From: Sinomicrobium oceani
GTDB lineage: Bacteria; Bacteroidota; Bacteroidia; Flavobacteriales; Flavobacteriaceae
Direction of reading: 5' to 3'
DNA: 64,000 nucleotides
NCBI RefSeq assembly: GCF_900119185.1
Contig: NZ_FPJE01000005.1
Location: 62,001 to 126,000 of the forward strand
Positions within the stretch are counted from its first letter, which is position 1. Each line of letters starts with the position of its first letter. Shown here piece after piece: positions 8,765-17,844 of this stretch. The notes below the pieces were generated by a model. It worked only from the letters and a program-made list of their open reading frames with translations. It ran no database searches and was not told the origin of the DNA. A program made the position numbers and the translations under genes.

Positions 8765-9994
8765 TTAATCATCGTCACCAAGTTCCCCTTTTTTCATCTC
8801 TCCCATAAGGTAATAGGCATTATTAAAGGCAAAATGAGTATTTGGGTCTGGGGTTTCAAAAAAACGTATGGCTATCCAGTCACCATCCTTCTCGCCCGTA
8901 GTGACTTCTACTGGTATAAAACTCCAAGTGTTGCCTTCCCTTTGCGCTTTAAACACATAGTCCCTACCACCTTCTGTAATAATGGCACTTTCTGGTAATG
9001 CGGTTTCAGCGGTTTCATCGTTATCAACTTCAATCCTACCTTTAATGTACATTCCTGGGATAAGACCACCACCTTTGTTCTCAATTTCTGCGTGTACGTG
9101 CACCGCTTTGGGATCTTGCTCGAAGGTTTTTCCTACTGAATAAATTTCGGCAACGAGTTCCGTTCCTGGTCTTGATTGAACGCTAAATCGTACTTGTTGA
9201 CCTTTTTTTACCCTATCAACATCTTTTTCGAAAACCATTAAATCTGCGTGTACGTGGTCTGTATCTACTATTTCCATTAGGTTGGTCTGTGGCTCCACAT
9301 ATTGTCCAGTTTTTATAAAAACTTTTTCTACAACCCCTGCAATGGGACTGCGCAATGCAACACGCTGGTAGATAGTGCCATTGCGCACGCCATTCACATT
9401 GATGTTGTACTGTCGCAATTGTGCTTCCAGCCCGTTTACCATTGCGGTAGATGACTGATAGTCTGCCGTTGCCTTTTGGAAATTCATACCAGATGCCACA
9501 CCAGCTTCATAAAGCCTTTTTTGACGTTCGTATTCTTGTTTTAAAAACCGACTGTTGCTGTGTGCATTTAAGTAATCGCTCTGTATCTGTATGATGCTGG
9601 GATGTGAGAGATAGGCAACCGCTTGATTTTTTTTCACTTCATCACCTTCTATTACTTCTATGGATGCCACATTTGCTCCTGTTATGGCGGTAATGGATGC
9701 TTCGTTTTGGGGTGGTACTTCCAGCGTGCCATTTGCTTCTACATAACCGCTCATATAACGTTGTGAGAGCGTGTCAATTTCCATCTGTAAGGCTTCAAAC
9801 TGCTGTGCCGTGAGCATTACTTCCTTAGCTTCGCCTTCCATATTATCTTCTTCATCTTCCCCTTCAGAGTGATTTTCTTCTGTTTCAGAATGGGTGGCTT
9901 CATCGTGGCCATCTTCAGTTTTTGACTCGCCACAGCTGAATAATGTCAATGCCATAAGCATTGTGGTAATCGGTATATATTTTAATTTTTTCAT
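8765..9994 (-). CDS. czcB: RND efflux periplasmic adaptor lipoprotein (CzcB-like)
   Basis: A 409-aa membrane-fusion protein partnering the pump encoded 6 nt upstream. It has a lipoprotein signal ending LTLFSC (Cys21) and then an acidic His-containing tail (GHDEATHSETEENHSEGEDEED, about 29-50). The adaptor core follows, with a lipoyl/barrel-sandwich half (NGTLEVPPQNEASITA), a helical hairpin (about 140-190), the returning half (VALRSPIAGVVEKVFI) and a beta-barrel. It lacks the long N-terminal extension of the other adaptor (1279-2781), so the two are from different subfamilies rather than a recent duplication. Confidence 0.92.
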   Translation of the reverse strand: MKKLKYIPITTMLMALTLFSCGESKTEDGHDEATHSETEENHSEGEDEEDNMEGEAKEVMLTAQQFEALQMEIDTLSQRYMSGYVEANGTLEVPPQNEASITAITGANVASIEVIEGDEVKKNQAVAYLSHPSIIQIQSDYLNAHSNSRFLKQEYERQKRLYEAGVASGMNFQKATADYQSSTAMVNGLEAQLRQYNINVNGVRNGTIYQRVALRSPIAGVVEKVFIKTGQYVEPQTNLMEIVDTDHVHADLMVFEKDVDRVKKGQQVRFSVQSRPGTELVAEIYSVGKTFEQDPKAVHVHAEIENKGGGLIPGMYIKGRIEVDNDETAETALPESAIITEGGRDYVFKAQREGNTWSFIPVEVTTGEKDGDWIAIRFFETPDPNTHFAFNNAYYLMGEMKKGELGDDD

Positions 9995-10000
9995 CTTTTT

Positions 10001-13000
10001 TTAGTTTTGGAAATATTGTAGTTTAAACAAGGCTTCTAAATAATTATCGAGTGCGTCCAGTGCATCCATTTCGGTCTGTATGGCATCACGTATAATTTGC
10101 GTGAATGCTGCATAATCAAGCGCACCTTCTTTGTAGGCGAGCAATGCGCCTTTGCGCTGGTCTATGGCAAGTGGCAGAGCTTCGGTTTTATAGAAAAACC
10201 AAGTATCTCGCCATCGTGTATAATTTTGCTGTGCTTGTGTATATTGGGATTGCAGCTCGCGTTGTTTGAATGCGGCATTGGTTTCTGCAATCTGTGCATC
10301 CAGTTTAGCAGCTTTTGCGCGGCTGCGGTCTGGGCCAGAAAACAGCGGTATGGAAATCCCTGCCTGATAGGTGTAGAAACCACTATCGCCATTTACACGT
10401 TGCAGGCCACCTTGCAGATTAAACTGGGGCAGTAAGCTTGCCCTTGCTGCATCATAGCTTGCTTGTGCTTCGTCTATACGCTTTCGCGAAAGCGATAACT
10501 CGGGATGTTCATCCAATGTATCATCAGTCTCTAACACCGAAATTTCGGTAGCTTCAAATTCATCAGCTACGGTGTACATCGTATCTGGTGTCAACCAAAG
10601 ATTGAGTTTTTGTAATGCGATTAAATAATCTGTTTCTGCCTGCTGAAACCTGTTGGTTATCTGTAACGCTTGATTGCGCGCAGCAGCATATTCCAGTCTC
10701 GAAATGGCTTCGACTTCAAAATTGAGTTCTACAGATTGTGCAAATTGACCATAAATGCTGTCCAGTTCTCGATAAAGAACAAATTTCTTCTTTGCCTGAA
10801 AAGCTTCTGACCAGGCTTTTTTGACTTCCAGTTCTATCTGGATTTCAGATAGGTCAAAAGCTGTTTCGGCTAACTGGATGCGTTGTTGTTGCAAGCGTTT
10901 TTTGGCACCTATTCCCAATAGATCAATATTTTGTTGACCGATACCTATCAAGGTATAAATGCCCTGACCATCTGCCACTTCTTCGCCACCTGTAAATACT
11001 TTAGTATTACCGAAGTCATAGGCATTGCCCGTGAGTGCGCTCTGTCTTTCTATTTCGAGTTGGCTCGTCTTGAGTGCTGGATAATTCTCTTTGGCAATTT
11101 CTACAGCCCGAGATAAGGTAATGCGTGTAATGCTATCCTGAACAATGAGGTCTGGCACAGGTGCTTGTGTTTGTTGCGCTTTCGCCAAAGCGGTACCACC
11201 TAACATAAAACCAAGTATTAAAATCGTGGTCAATGCTTGCGGATTAAACGAACCAATCTTGTTCTGGTCTTTGCGCTCACGTCGCTTTTCTATAAAGATA
11301 TAGAGTACAGGAAGTACTATCAACGTGAGTAGGGTGGCCGTAAGCATCCCACCAATAACTACCGTAGCGAGCGGTTGTTGCACCTCTGCACCGGCTGATG
11401 TGGAAAATGCCATAGGTAAAAACCCAAAAATATCTGTGGTAGCCGTGAGCATAATGGGGCGAATACGTTCTTTAGTCCCTTGAAATATTCTATCCTTTAT
11501 GCTTGTAACACCTTCTTCCTTTAAAGAATTAAATCGGTTAATAAGTACCAGCCCGTTAAGAACTGCGACACCAAATAGCACAATAAATCCTACACCTGCC
11601 GAAATACTAAATGGCATATCTCGAAGCCATAAAGCAAACACACCACCAATGGCCGCCAAGGGTATCGCGATGTAAATCATTAGCGATTGTGAAAAGGATT
11701 TTAAGGCAAAGTATAACAGTACAAATATCAAGAACAGGGCGATGGGCACAACAATTGTTAAACGATCCTTAGCGCTTTGTAGGTTTTCAAACTCTCCACC
11801 ATAGGTAATATAATATCCTGATGGCAAGTCCAGTTCTTCATCTAACTTTTGTTGTATATCTTTTACAACAGACTCCACATCTCTGCCTCGTGCATTTACA
11901 CCTACATAGGTTCTTCTATACGTATTGTCACGTGAGATTTGCATAGGTCCAGGCACGTATTCAATCTCTGCTATTTCAATAATGGGTACCTGGCTTCCAT
12001 CCTTAAGATCGATGTACATCGTGCGCAGGTCATCAATACTTTTTCTATGGCTTTCATCAAATCGTACCACCAGATCAAATCGTTTCTCGCCTTCAAAAAT
12101 GACGCCAGCGGTACCACCTGCAAAAGCAGTACTTATGTAATCATTTACTTTTTGAATATCCAGTCCATATTGCGCCATTTTATCTCGTCTGAACTTTACG
12201 GTCATTTGTGGTAGTCCAGCTGTACGTTCTGCACTCACATCGCCCGCGCCAGGAACGGTCTTTATAATAGCTGCCATTTCCTGAACCTTGTCTGATAACA
12301 CCTCTAAATCTTCGCCATATAGCTTTACTGCAATATCCTCTCTTACGCCTTCTAAAAGCTCATTAAATCTTAATTCGACCGGTTGGGTAAATGATAAATT
12401 AACCCCGACGAGTTCATCATCCAGTTTATCCCTTATGGCTTCAATCAAACCTTCTTTAGTAGAAGCAGTTGTCCACTCGTCCATATCCTTATTGAGAATG
12501 ATGTACATATCTGCAATATCCATAGGCATAGGATCTGTAGGTATATCTGCCACACCTATACGTGCTGTTACCGTTTTAATTTCAGGAAAATTTTCTAATA
12601 GGATAGTTTCTATTTTCTTTGAAACTTCAATGGATTCTGTGAGCGAGCTTCCTGGTCTTATAAACGCCTGCATTGCTATATCTCCTTCATCGAGCTGCGG
12701 CACAAATTCTCCACCCATATTAGAAAATATAAAACCAGCAATAATAAGTAGAACAGCAGAAGATGATAACACGATAAGCTTAAGCCGCAGTGCACCTTTT
12801 AATAATGGCTTATAAGCACTATGTATAGCACCAATAATTTTATCACTTATCTTTTCAAGCCAACGCTCAAATTTGCCAAACCAGCTTTTGGTGTTTTGAA
12901 CTGGTTTCATAAAAAGCGCAGACATCATTGGGACATAGGTAAGACACAGAATAATTGCACCTATCATAGCAAAACCAAAGGTGTATGCCATCGGTTTGAA

Positions 13001-14422
13001 CATTTTACCTTCTACACCTGTAAGGAAAAGTATAGGTGTAAAAACTATAAGGATAATGATCTGCCCGAAAAAAGCAGAACCCATCATCGTGGTTCCGGCA
13101 TCATAGGCTACTTTATCCATTACGCCTTGATTGAATTTTAGCTTTCCAGACCTAATCCGTTTTTGGATCTCATACACCGTTCCTTCTATAATAATCACGG
13201 CACCATCTATAATAATCCCAAAGTCTATAGCTCCCAAGCTCATTAAGTTTGCCCATACATTAAATTGCTTCATTAATATAAAGGCAAAAAGCAAGGACAA
13301 CGGTATGGTCGTGGCCGTTATGATGCCACCTCTTAAACTACCCAACAATAAAACAAGGGCAAATATCACGATTAGGGCGCCTTCCAGTAAATTGGTTTTA
13401 ACGGTATCGGTCGTTCTGGCAATTAGCTCACTACGATCAATGATAGGGGCGATAGTGAGACCTTCTGGCAGGGATTTTTCAATTTCTGCCATACGATTCT
13501 TAACATTTTGAATAACCGCATTAGGGTTTGAACCTTTTAGCATCATTATTATTCCTCCCACGGCTTCCTTACCGTCTTGCGTAAAAGCACCATAACGTAC
13601 CTGATTCCCAAAATGGACGCGTGTTGCAACATCTCCAATAGTTACGGGAATGTTGCCCTCGTTAATAATCGAAATATCTTTAATGTCTTCCAAAGAGCGA
13701 ATAAGACCTTCACCTCTTATGAAATTTGACATTTTATTTTTTTCTATGTAAGCACCGCCTGTATTCACATTGTTCCGAGCGAGAGCCTCATACACTTGTG
13801 AAATACTAATACCCAAACTATTCAACTTATCTGGGTTGACAGCGACCTCGTACTGTTTAATACTGCCTCCATAAGAGTTGACCTCTACCACGCCTTCCAG
13901 TAATGTGAGTTGTCGTTTGATAACCCAATCTTGCACGGTGCGCAGTTCCATAGGCGAATACTTGTTTTCAAAACCCTCCTCTGGCTTTATAGTGTATTCA
14001 TAGATTTGACCTAAACCAGTAGAGATGGGACCCATAGATGGACTTCCAAATTTTTCAGGGATAGATTCGCCCAGTTCGTTTAGTTTTTCCTGTACCAGCT
14101 GTCGAGGAAGATAGGTTCCCATATCGTCTTCAAAAACGATAGTAACTACGGAAAGGCCAAAGCGTGAGATAGATCTTATTTCTGTAACGCCTGGTAAATT
14201 ACCCATAGATAGTTCTACGGGATAGGTTACGAACTGTTCAATATCTTCCGTTCCTAGATTGGGCGATTGCGTGATGACCTGCACCTGATTATTGGTAATA
14301 TCTGGGACAGACCCAAGGTTTACTGTTGCCATTGACCAAATGCCAACTCCTATAAGAGTCAACGTGAACAGACCAATGATGAATTTGTTATTGATTGAAA
14401 AATCAATGATTCTGTTAATCAT
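10001..14422 (-). CDS. czcA: CzcA-type heavy-metal RND pump fused to a TolC-family domain
   Basis: A 1473-aa protein joining two components that are normally separate. Residues 1 to about 1035 are a complete RND pump. The TM4 signature (about 398-415) reads DFGIIIDGAVIIIEG, close to the DFG form I recall for Co/Zn/Cd pumps (HME1). The next hydrophobic segment (TTILILGFMLGGTALAKA, about 1055-1075) resembles a signal peptide and leads into a TolC-like outer-membrane efflux domain (about 1080-1473, with ISIPLFSGPDRSRAK). Such fusions occur in Bacteroidetes metal pumps. The frame is continuous across the joint with no stop. Cleavage after the internal signal-like segment would release the TolC part to the outer membrane, which is inference. 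Confidence 0.93.
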   Translation of the reverse strand: MINRIIDFSINNKFIIGLFTLTLIGVGIWSMATVNLGSVPDITNNQVQVITQSPNLGTEDIEQFVTYPVELSMGNLPGVTEIRSISRFGLSVVTIVFEDDMGTYLPRQLVQEKLNELGESIPEKFGSPSMGPISTGLGQIYEYTIKPEEGFENKYSPMELRTVQDWVIKRQLTLLEGVVEVNSYGGSIKQYEVAVNPDKLNSLGISISQVYEALARNNVNTGGAYIEKNKMSNFIRGEGLIRSLEDIKDISIINEGNIPVTIGDVATRVHFGNQVRYGAFTQDGKEAVGGIIMMLKGSNPNAVIQNVKNRMAEIEKSLPEGLTIAPIIDRSELIARTTDTVKTNLLEGALIVIFALVLLLGSLRGGIITATTIPLSLLFAFILMKQFNVWANLMSLGAIDFGIIIDGAVIIIEGTVYEIQKRIRSGKLKFNQGVMDKVAYDAGTTMMGSAFFGQIIILIVFTPILFLTGVEGKMFKPMAYTFGFAMIGAIILCLTYVPMMSALFMKPVQNTKSWFGKFERWLEKISDKIIGAIHSAYKPLLKGALRLKLIVLSSSAVLLIIAGFIFSNMGGEFVPQLDEGDIAMQAFIRPGSSLTESIEVSKKIETILLENFPEIKTVTARIGVADIPTDPMPMDIADMYIILNKDMDEWTTASTKEGLIEAIRDKLDDELVGVNLSFTQPVELRFNELLEGVREDIAVKLYGEDLEVLSDKVQEMAAIIKTVPGAGDVSAERTAGLPQMTVKFRRDKMAQYGLDIQKVNDYISTAFAGGTAGVIFEGEKRFDLVVRFDESHRKSIDDLRTMYIDLKDGSQVPIIEIAEIEYVPGPMQISRDNTYRRTYVGVNARGRDVESVVKDIQQKLDEELDLPSGYYITYGGEFENLQSAKDRLTIVVPIALFLIFVLLYFALKSFSQSLMIYIAIPLAAIGGVFALWLRDMPFSISAGVGFIVLFGVAVLNGLVLINRFNSLKEEGVTSIKDRIFQGTKERIRPIMLTATTDIFGFLPMAFSTSAGAEVQQPLATVVIGGMLTATLLTLIVLPVLYIFIEKRRERKDQNKIGSFNPQALTTILILGFMLGGTALAKAQQTQAPVPDLIVQDSITRITLSRAVEIAKENYPALKTSQLEIERQSALTGNAYDFGNTKVFTGGEEVADGQGIYTLIGIGQQNIDLLGIGAKKRLQQQRIQLAETAFDLSEIQIELEVKKAWSEAFQAKKKFVLYRELDSIYGQFAQSVELNFEVEAISRLEYAAARNQALQITNRFQQAETDYLIALQKLNLWLTPDTMYTVADEFEATEISVLETDDTLDEHPELSLSRKRIDEAQASYDAARASLLPQFNLQGGLQRVNGDSGFYTYQAGISIPLFSGPDRSRAKAAKLDAQIAETNAAFKQRELQSQYTQAQQNYTRWRDTWFFYKTEALPLAIDQRKGALLAYKEGALDYAAFTQIIRDAIQTEMDALDALDNYLEALFKLQYFQN

Positions 14423-14541
14423 AGATTAATGTATTAATTCAGTTAAAAAACGAGTTTGCGTTTTCGCGTAGCAAAAACATAGTTGAGCATTCCCATTAGG
14501 AAAACTTCAAAAAAGGATATAGTTATCTTATGAAAACTGAA

Positions 14542-14850
14542 TTATGCCCGAGGTGGCTGAAAAAGGGAATGGGGAATATCTTTGCCAAGGTCATCGAAAT
14601 GGGCAAAGAATTCTTGAGGAATAGCAGGCTGTAGCGGTTGAAATGCAACAAGCCCAAAATTTATCGTGTGAACGTGACAACAATGGCATTGACAGAAAGG
14701 CGAGCATAACTCACAGTCTTGGTCGTGGTCGCCATCAATATCGATTACTGTAACTACTTGGGTATCATCAGCTCTATTTGCCGCATCGCTACAAGGCACT
14801 ACATTGAGTGCCAAGAAATAAAACGATAAAATGATTGCTACAACTTTCAC
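14542..14850 (-). CDS. Small Cys/His-rich exported protein (DUF6660-like)
   Basis: The GTG start at 14850 gives 102 aa; an open frame continues upstream to 14970 but would overlap the DUF932 gene and lacks a signal. From the GTG the product begins VKVVAIILSFYFLALNVVPC, a signal-like segment ending at a Cys. Then comes DIDGDHDQDCELCSPFCQC and HCCHVH (about 36-58), seven Cys and several His in about 25 residues. I recall the LALNVVPCSD start as typical of DUF6660 in flavobacterial metal islands, but have not verified it. It is the first gene of the efflux operon, 119 nt upstream of czcA. A periplasmic metal-binding or sensing role is inferred. Confidence 0.65.
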   Translation of the reverse strand: MKVVAIILSFYFLALNVVPCSDAANRADDTQVVTVIDIDGDHDQDCELCSPFCQCHCCHVHTINFGLVAFQPLQPAIPQEFFAHFDDLGKDIPHSLFQPPRA

Positions 14851-14854
14851 AATG

Positions 14855-14889
14855 CAAAGATAAAAATATTTTGGTGCAACTGTGTTGCA
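14855..14889 (-). promoter_or_regulatory. Promoter element and dyad operator in front of the metal-efflux operon
   Basis: On the minus strand TATCTTTG (14855-14862) matches the Bacteroidetes -7 consensus TAnnTTTG. Just upstream, in the -33 region, lies the perfect dyad TGCAAC-ACA-GTTGCA (14875-14889). A Fur-family repressor gene lies in the operon downstream, so this dyad is the best candidate for its operator. Transcription would begin close to the GTG at 14850, giving a leaderless or nearly leaderless mRNA. No well-placed TTG is seen at the ideal spacing. Confidence 0.5.
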
Positions 14890-14944
14890 AAATGGTAAGG
14901 CAGAAAAAATCCAGTTTGAGGTACTGGACAAACCTATATTAACT

Positions 14945-15781
14945 TTATGCCATAGCATAGACTTCATCAAACAGCTTTTTATCTAACCGTTCTTGTTGGC
15001 CGAAGCTTTTCTTCAAAACGTTATGAAGTACTGAATTGAATGCATTGTAACCTAACCACAGATTTGGTTCTTCATTCAGTAGCAAGGCTTCGTAGTTCAA
15101 GATTTCTATGACCTCACGAGACTTTTTTGAAGGGTCGCTATTCTTGTCGCTACATTCATATCTGAACAATTTCGTTCTGTCAAGAATCGCTTTCACAAAT
15201 TCTTGTGTGTCGATGATTTTAAATTCCTTCATCTTGTCGAATTTCTTGGTAATGGTGTAAAACTCATTGTCCAGAAATTTATCGAAGAGGTTGTTCAATC
15301 TCGGCATAATAAGGTGCGTATTATTCTTACTATGCTTTATGGAAAACTCTATTTCCGCCTTAGAGACGTGCAATCCGTTAGAACATATTTCTCTGTAAAA
15401 GCCAAAGTGGCCAGAGGTCTTTTCACTACCGTCATACGAGTTCTTGAACCGAAGCATCGGCAGTATTAAATCCTTATCGTTCTTTACTGTAAACTGGCTT
15501 TTATCATCGATTATGAAGTCGGTAATGAACGACCTATCATTTTTATTGATAGTGCGTTTGTGGAAATTCAGTTGTGCATCGGTTAGCATTTCTTCGGCTT
15601 GCTTGAAGAACAATTGATTCGGAATGTGGCCATAGCTGTTCGATACTACATTGACAATTTTTCCATTGGAAATTATGACGTTTTCAAGTCCACGTCGTGA
15701 TTCCATCTGTGTCAAGGTTTTTAACGATTTCATTTCTGATGGTACGAAGATGTTGTCCAGTTGCAAATTTTGTAAATACAT
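14945..15781 (-). CDS. DUF932 domain protein (plasmid/phage-type)
   Basis: A 278-aa protein read from MYLQNLQLDNIFVP; the frame extends 14 codons upstream into the conserved leader without a better start. It matches the DUF932 family found on plasmids, phages and integrative elements, with typical segments GHFGFYREICSNGLHVSKAEIEF (about 130-152) and LWLGYNAFNSVLHNVL (about 244-259). The biochemical function of the family is not established. No signal or membrane segment is seen. The upstream region is a near copy of that in front of the ParB-family gene, down to the same 15-nt distance from the ATG, so the two are probably expressed under the same control. Confidence 0.82.
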   Translation of the reverse strand: MYLQNLQLDNIFVPSEMKSLKTLTQMESRRGLENVIISNGKIVNVVSNSYGHIPNQLFFKQAEEMLTDAQLNFHKRTINKNDRSFITDFIIDDKSQFTVKNDKDLILPMLRFKNSYDGSEKTSGHFGFYREICSNGLHVSKAEIEFSIKHSKNNTHLIMPRLNNLFDKFLDNEFYTITKKFDKMKEFKIIDTQEFVKAILDRTKLFRYECSDKNSDPSKKSREVIEILNYEALLLNEEPNLWLGYNAFNSVLHNVLKKSFGQQERLDKKLFDEVYAMA

Positions 15782-15795
15782 AGCTTTTGAATTTA

Positions 15796-15945
15796 GATTA
15801 AACAATATTTGAGCAGTACCCAAACGGAAGCTAAAATCTCAGCTCAAAAGGAAACGGAATAAATAGTGAAGGTACGAACGGTTTATGCCGTAGTCTTTTG
15901 ATGGGTGTATTTTACGAGTTTACCTTTGCGTTGATATTGATTGAT
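15796..15945 (-). repeat. Leader copy A (upstream of the DUF932 gene)
   Basis: About 150 bp that align nearly base for base with 17845-17999. Shared blocks include GATTAAACAATATTTGAGCA, CTCAAAAGGAAACGGAATAA, TTTATGCCGTAGTCTTTTGA and GTATTTTACGAGTTTA. Both copies begin 15 nt upstream of their start codon. Each contains the inverted pair TTTGAGC / GCTCAAA (15808-15814 and 15842-15848 here) with the same 27-nt gap. Divergence lies mainly in a ~20-nt block in the middle. It is best read as a duplicated promoter or leader RNA; no coding sequence is seen. Confidence 0.85.
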
Positions 15946-16042
15946 AACTCTCTATTTTTTAGCTCTCATCGCCAATACAGTATTAGAATAAAAAAGAAGA
16001 AGAACCAGCACGAATGCCGACCCTTCTTCAGAACAACAAAAG

Positions 16043-17830
16043 CTACTCGTTGAGTTCCTGAATTTTCTTTTCAAGAACTCCTATTCGCTCTTTCAAACGT
16101 CCTTCACGCTTGCTTCTTTTTTCAGCGTATTCCTTTTCAATACCGGCAATCTTGGATTTGTAAAATCCTTGCAACGCATTGTAGAATGAAATGTTCGTCA
16201 GATTATTAACGTGATTGCTTTCGCCAAAATGCACTTGCTTGGTGAGCATATACCGTATCAGCTTATGAAAGATTTCTTTTTTGAATTTCTTCTTGAAATT
16301 CTCGACAATTTCAACTTTGGTCATCTTTGAAGTATCGCCCAACAATCCAGAAAAGTATTTTTGTTGGCTCATATAATCCACATTATTTTCAAAAAGTGAT
16401 ATTGAAAAAGCAACCATTTCATCTACCGATAGTGTTTTCTTGGTATTGATATATTTGGTCTCTCTAATCATTTGAACAACTTCTTCAAACTGCTTGTTGT
16501 TGTCAATTTGCTTCTTACGAATTTCCCTTTTGTTGATTTTAACGATTTGTTCTTCAGGGGTACAATCCGCCATTTTCCTATCAGTCAATGGTGCCGAATA
16601 ATCATTTGATTTATTTTTAGGTTTCTCTATGACCTTTACATAAACTTCTTTATTTTGGTATGTTTCAGGATGGAATACGATACCGCTTACAAATCCATTC
16701 TCTTGAGCTGAAAAATATATTTCTAATTCTTCTTCATAATCTTGTACAGCTTCCCGTAATTTTCTTTTTAATTCATCATCAGAAAGTTCGTAATGTTGAT
16801 ACTCTGTTTTGATGTCATCAATTGTTGGCTCAATCGGATTTTCAATTATTTCAACATCATTCAGCAAATAGACCTTCAATCCATTCTTTTCCAGTTGGGA
16901 TATAGTGAGCTGGTTACTCTCATCGTCTGCCCAATACCGTCGTATTTCAGGAATTAACAAGATGTTTTCTTTCTTCGATTTCTCAATCAGGTTCAAGAAA
17001 GACTTCGTTTTCTTGGTCTCAAAACAAGCTGACTTGGTACAGACCATTTTATCTTCACCAAACAGATTTCCTTGATTTGCTGCATTGAACGGACATTCTA
17101 CACAAGACCCAGCTTGTGGCACTAACTCTTTATCTGCGACATCAAAGGATGCTTTTTCCAAATCATAGGTCTGGTCCTTAATCATCCTATTTATCTGGTG
17201 TGCATTAAAATCTTCGCCCATCGTTTCCAACATCATTTGCTGTTCTTCGGGTTCAAAAAGTGCGACACCGACACCCAATGAAATGGTCATTTCGCCATTG
17301 CGGACAAAGTGCTTAAAGCCCTCTATCAATCCTGCCAGCTTTAGGCGTTGTCTTATAAAGTTGTCTGTTCTGCCCAATCGCTTTGCAATTTCAGCAGGTG
17401 CATACTTTTTACTCAGAAAGGCAATTGCTTCGGCCTCTTCGGTAGGTTCAACATCCTGTCTTTGTAGATTTTCAATAATTTGAATTTCCAGAACATCATC
17501 GTCCTTATACGTTCTTACAATACAGGGTATCGTTTTCTTGCCAGCTAACTTACTAGCACGATACCTACGCTCGCCCATTACGATGATATAATCTTTTTTG
17601 GATTTCCTTACCGTAATAGGTTGTAGTACGCCGTGCTTCTCAATACTTTCTGAAAGCTGTTCTAGCAACTTTTCATCAAACGTTTTTCTGGGTTGCATCG
17701 GGTCGGGTTTGACTTTTGCAATAGGCAGATTCTCAATTTTAAGTGCCTGGACTTTTTTTCCGTTCACTTCTTTTTTGGCAGCTACTTTTGTTCGACTGCG
17801 CTTTTTTGTGGTACTCGCTTTTGTTGTCAT
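16043..17830 (-). CDS. ParB/RepB/Spo0J-family protein of the element
   Basis: A 595-aa protein. A basic N-terminus (TTKKRSRTKVAAKKE) precedes the ParB nuclease/CTPase-like domain (about 30-125), with PDPMQPRKTF, LQPITVRK and the signature GERRYRASKLAG. A helix-turn-helix region follows (about 130-200). Then comes a Cys cluster (CVECPFN, later MVCTKSACFET) that recurs in Bacteroidetes element-borne ParB proteins and could bind zinc. The C-terminal half is Lys/Glu-rich and ends in a coiled coil. The ATG at 17830 is preferred over a TTG at 17896, which lies inside the duplicated leader. No parA is adjacent, so it may act in transcription or maintenance rather than classical partition. Confidence 0.88.
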   Translation of the reverse strand: MTTKASTTKKRSRTKVAAKKEVNGKKVQALKIENLPIAKVKPDPMQPRKTFDEKLLEQLSESIEKHGVLQPITVRKSKKDYIIVMGERRYRASKLAGKKTIPCIVRTYKDDDVLEIQIIENLQRQDVEPTEEAEAIAFLSKKYAPAEIAKRLGRTDNFIRQRLKLAGLIEGFKHFVRNGEMTISLGVGVALFEPEEQQMMLETMGEDFNAHQINRMIKDQTYDLEKASFDVADKELVPQAGSCVECPFNAANQGNLFGEDKMVCTKSACFETKKTKSFLNLIEKSKKENILLIPEIRRYWADDESNQLTISQLEKNGLKVYLLNDVEIIENPIEPTIDDIKTEYQHYELSDDELKRKLREAVQDYEEELEIYFSAQENGFVSGIVFHPETYQNKEVYVKVIEKPKNKSNDYSAPLTDRKMADCTPEEQIVKINKREIRKKQIDNNKQFEEVVQMIRETKYINTKKTLSVDEMVAFSISLFENNVDYMSQQKYFSGLLGDTSKMTKVEIVENFKKKFKKEIFHKLIRYMLTKQVHFGESNHVNNLTNISFYNALQGFYKSKIAGIEKEYAEKRSKREGRLKERIGVLEKKIQELNE

Positions 17831-17844
17831 ATACTCAAATTTTT

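Noticed and set aside
14850-14970. N-terminal extension of the Cys-rich protein up to an ATG at 14970
   Set aside because: It would overlap the DUF932 coding end, put about 40 unrelated residues before the signal peptide and ignore the promoter element at 14855-14862.
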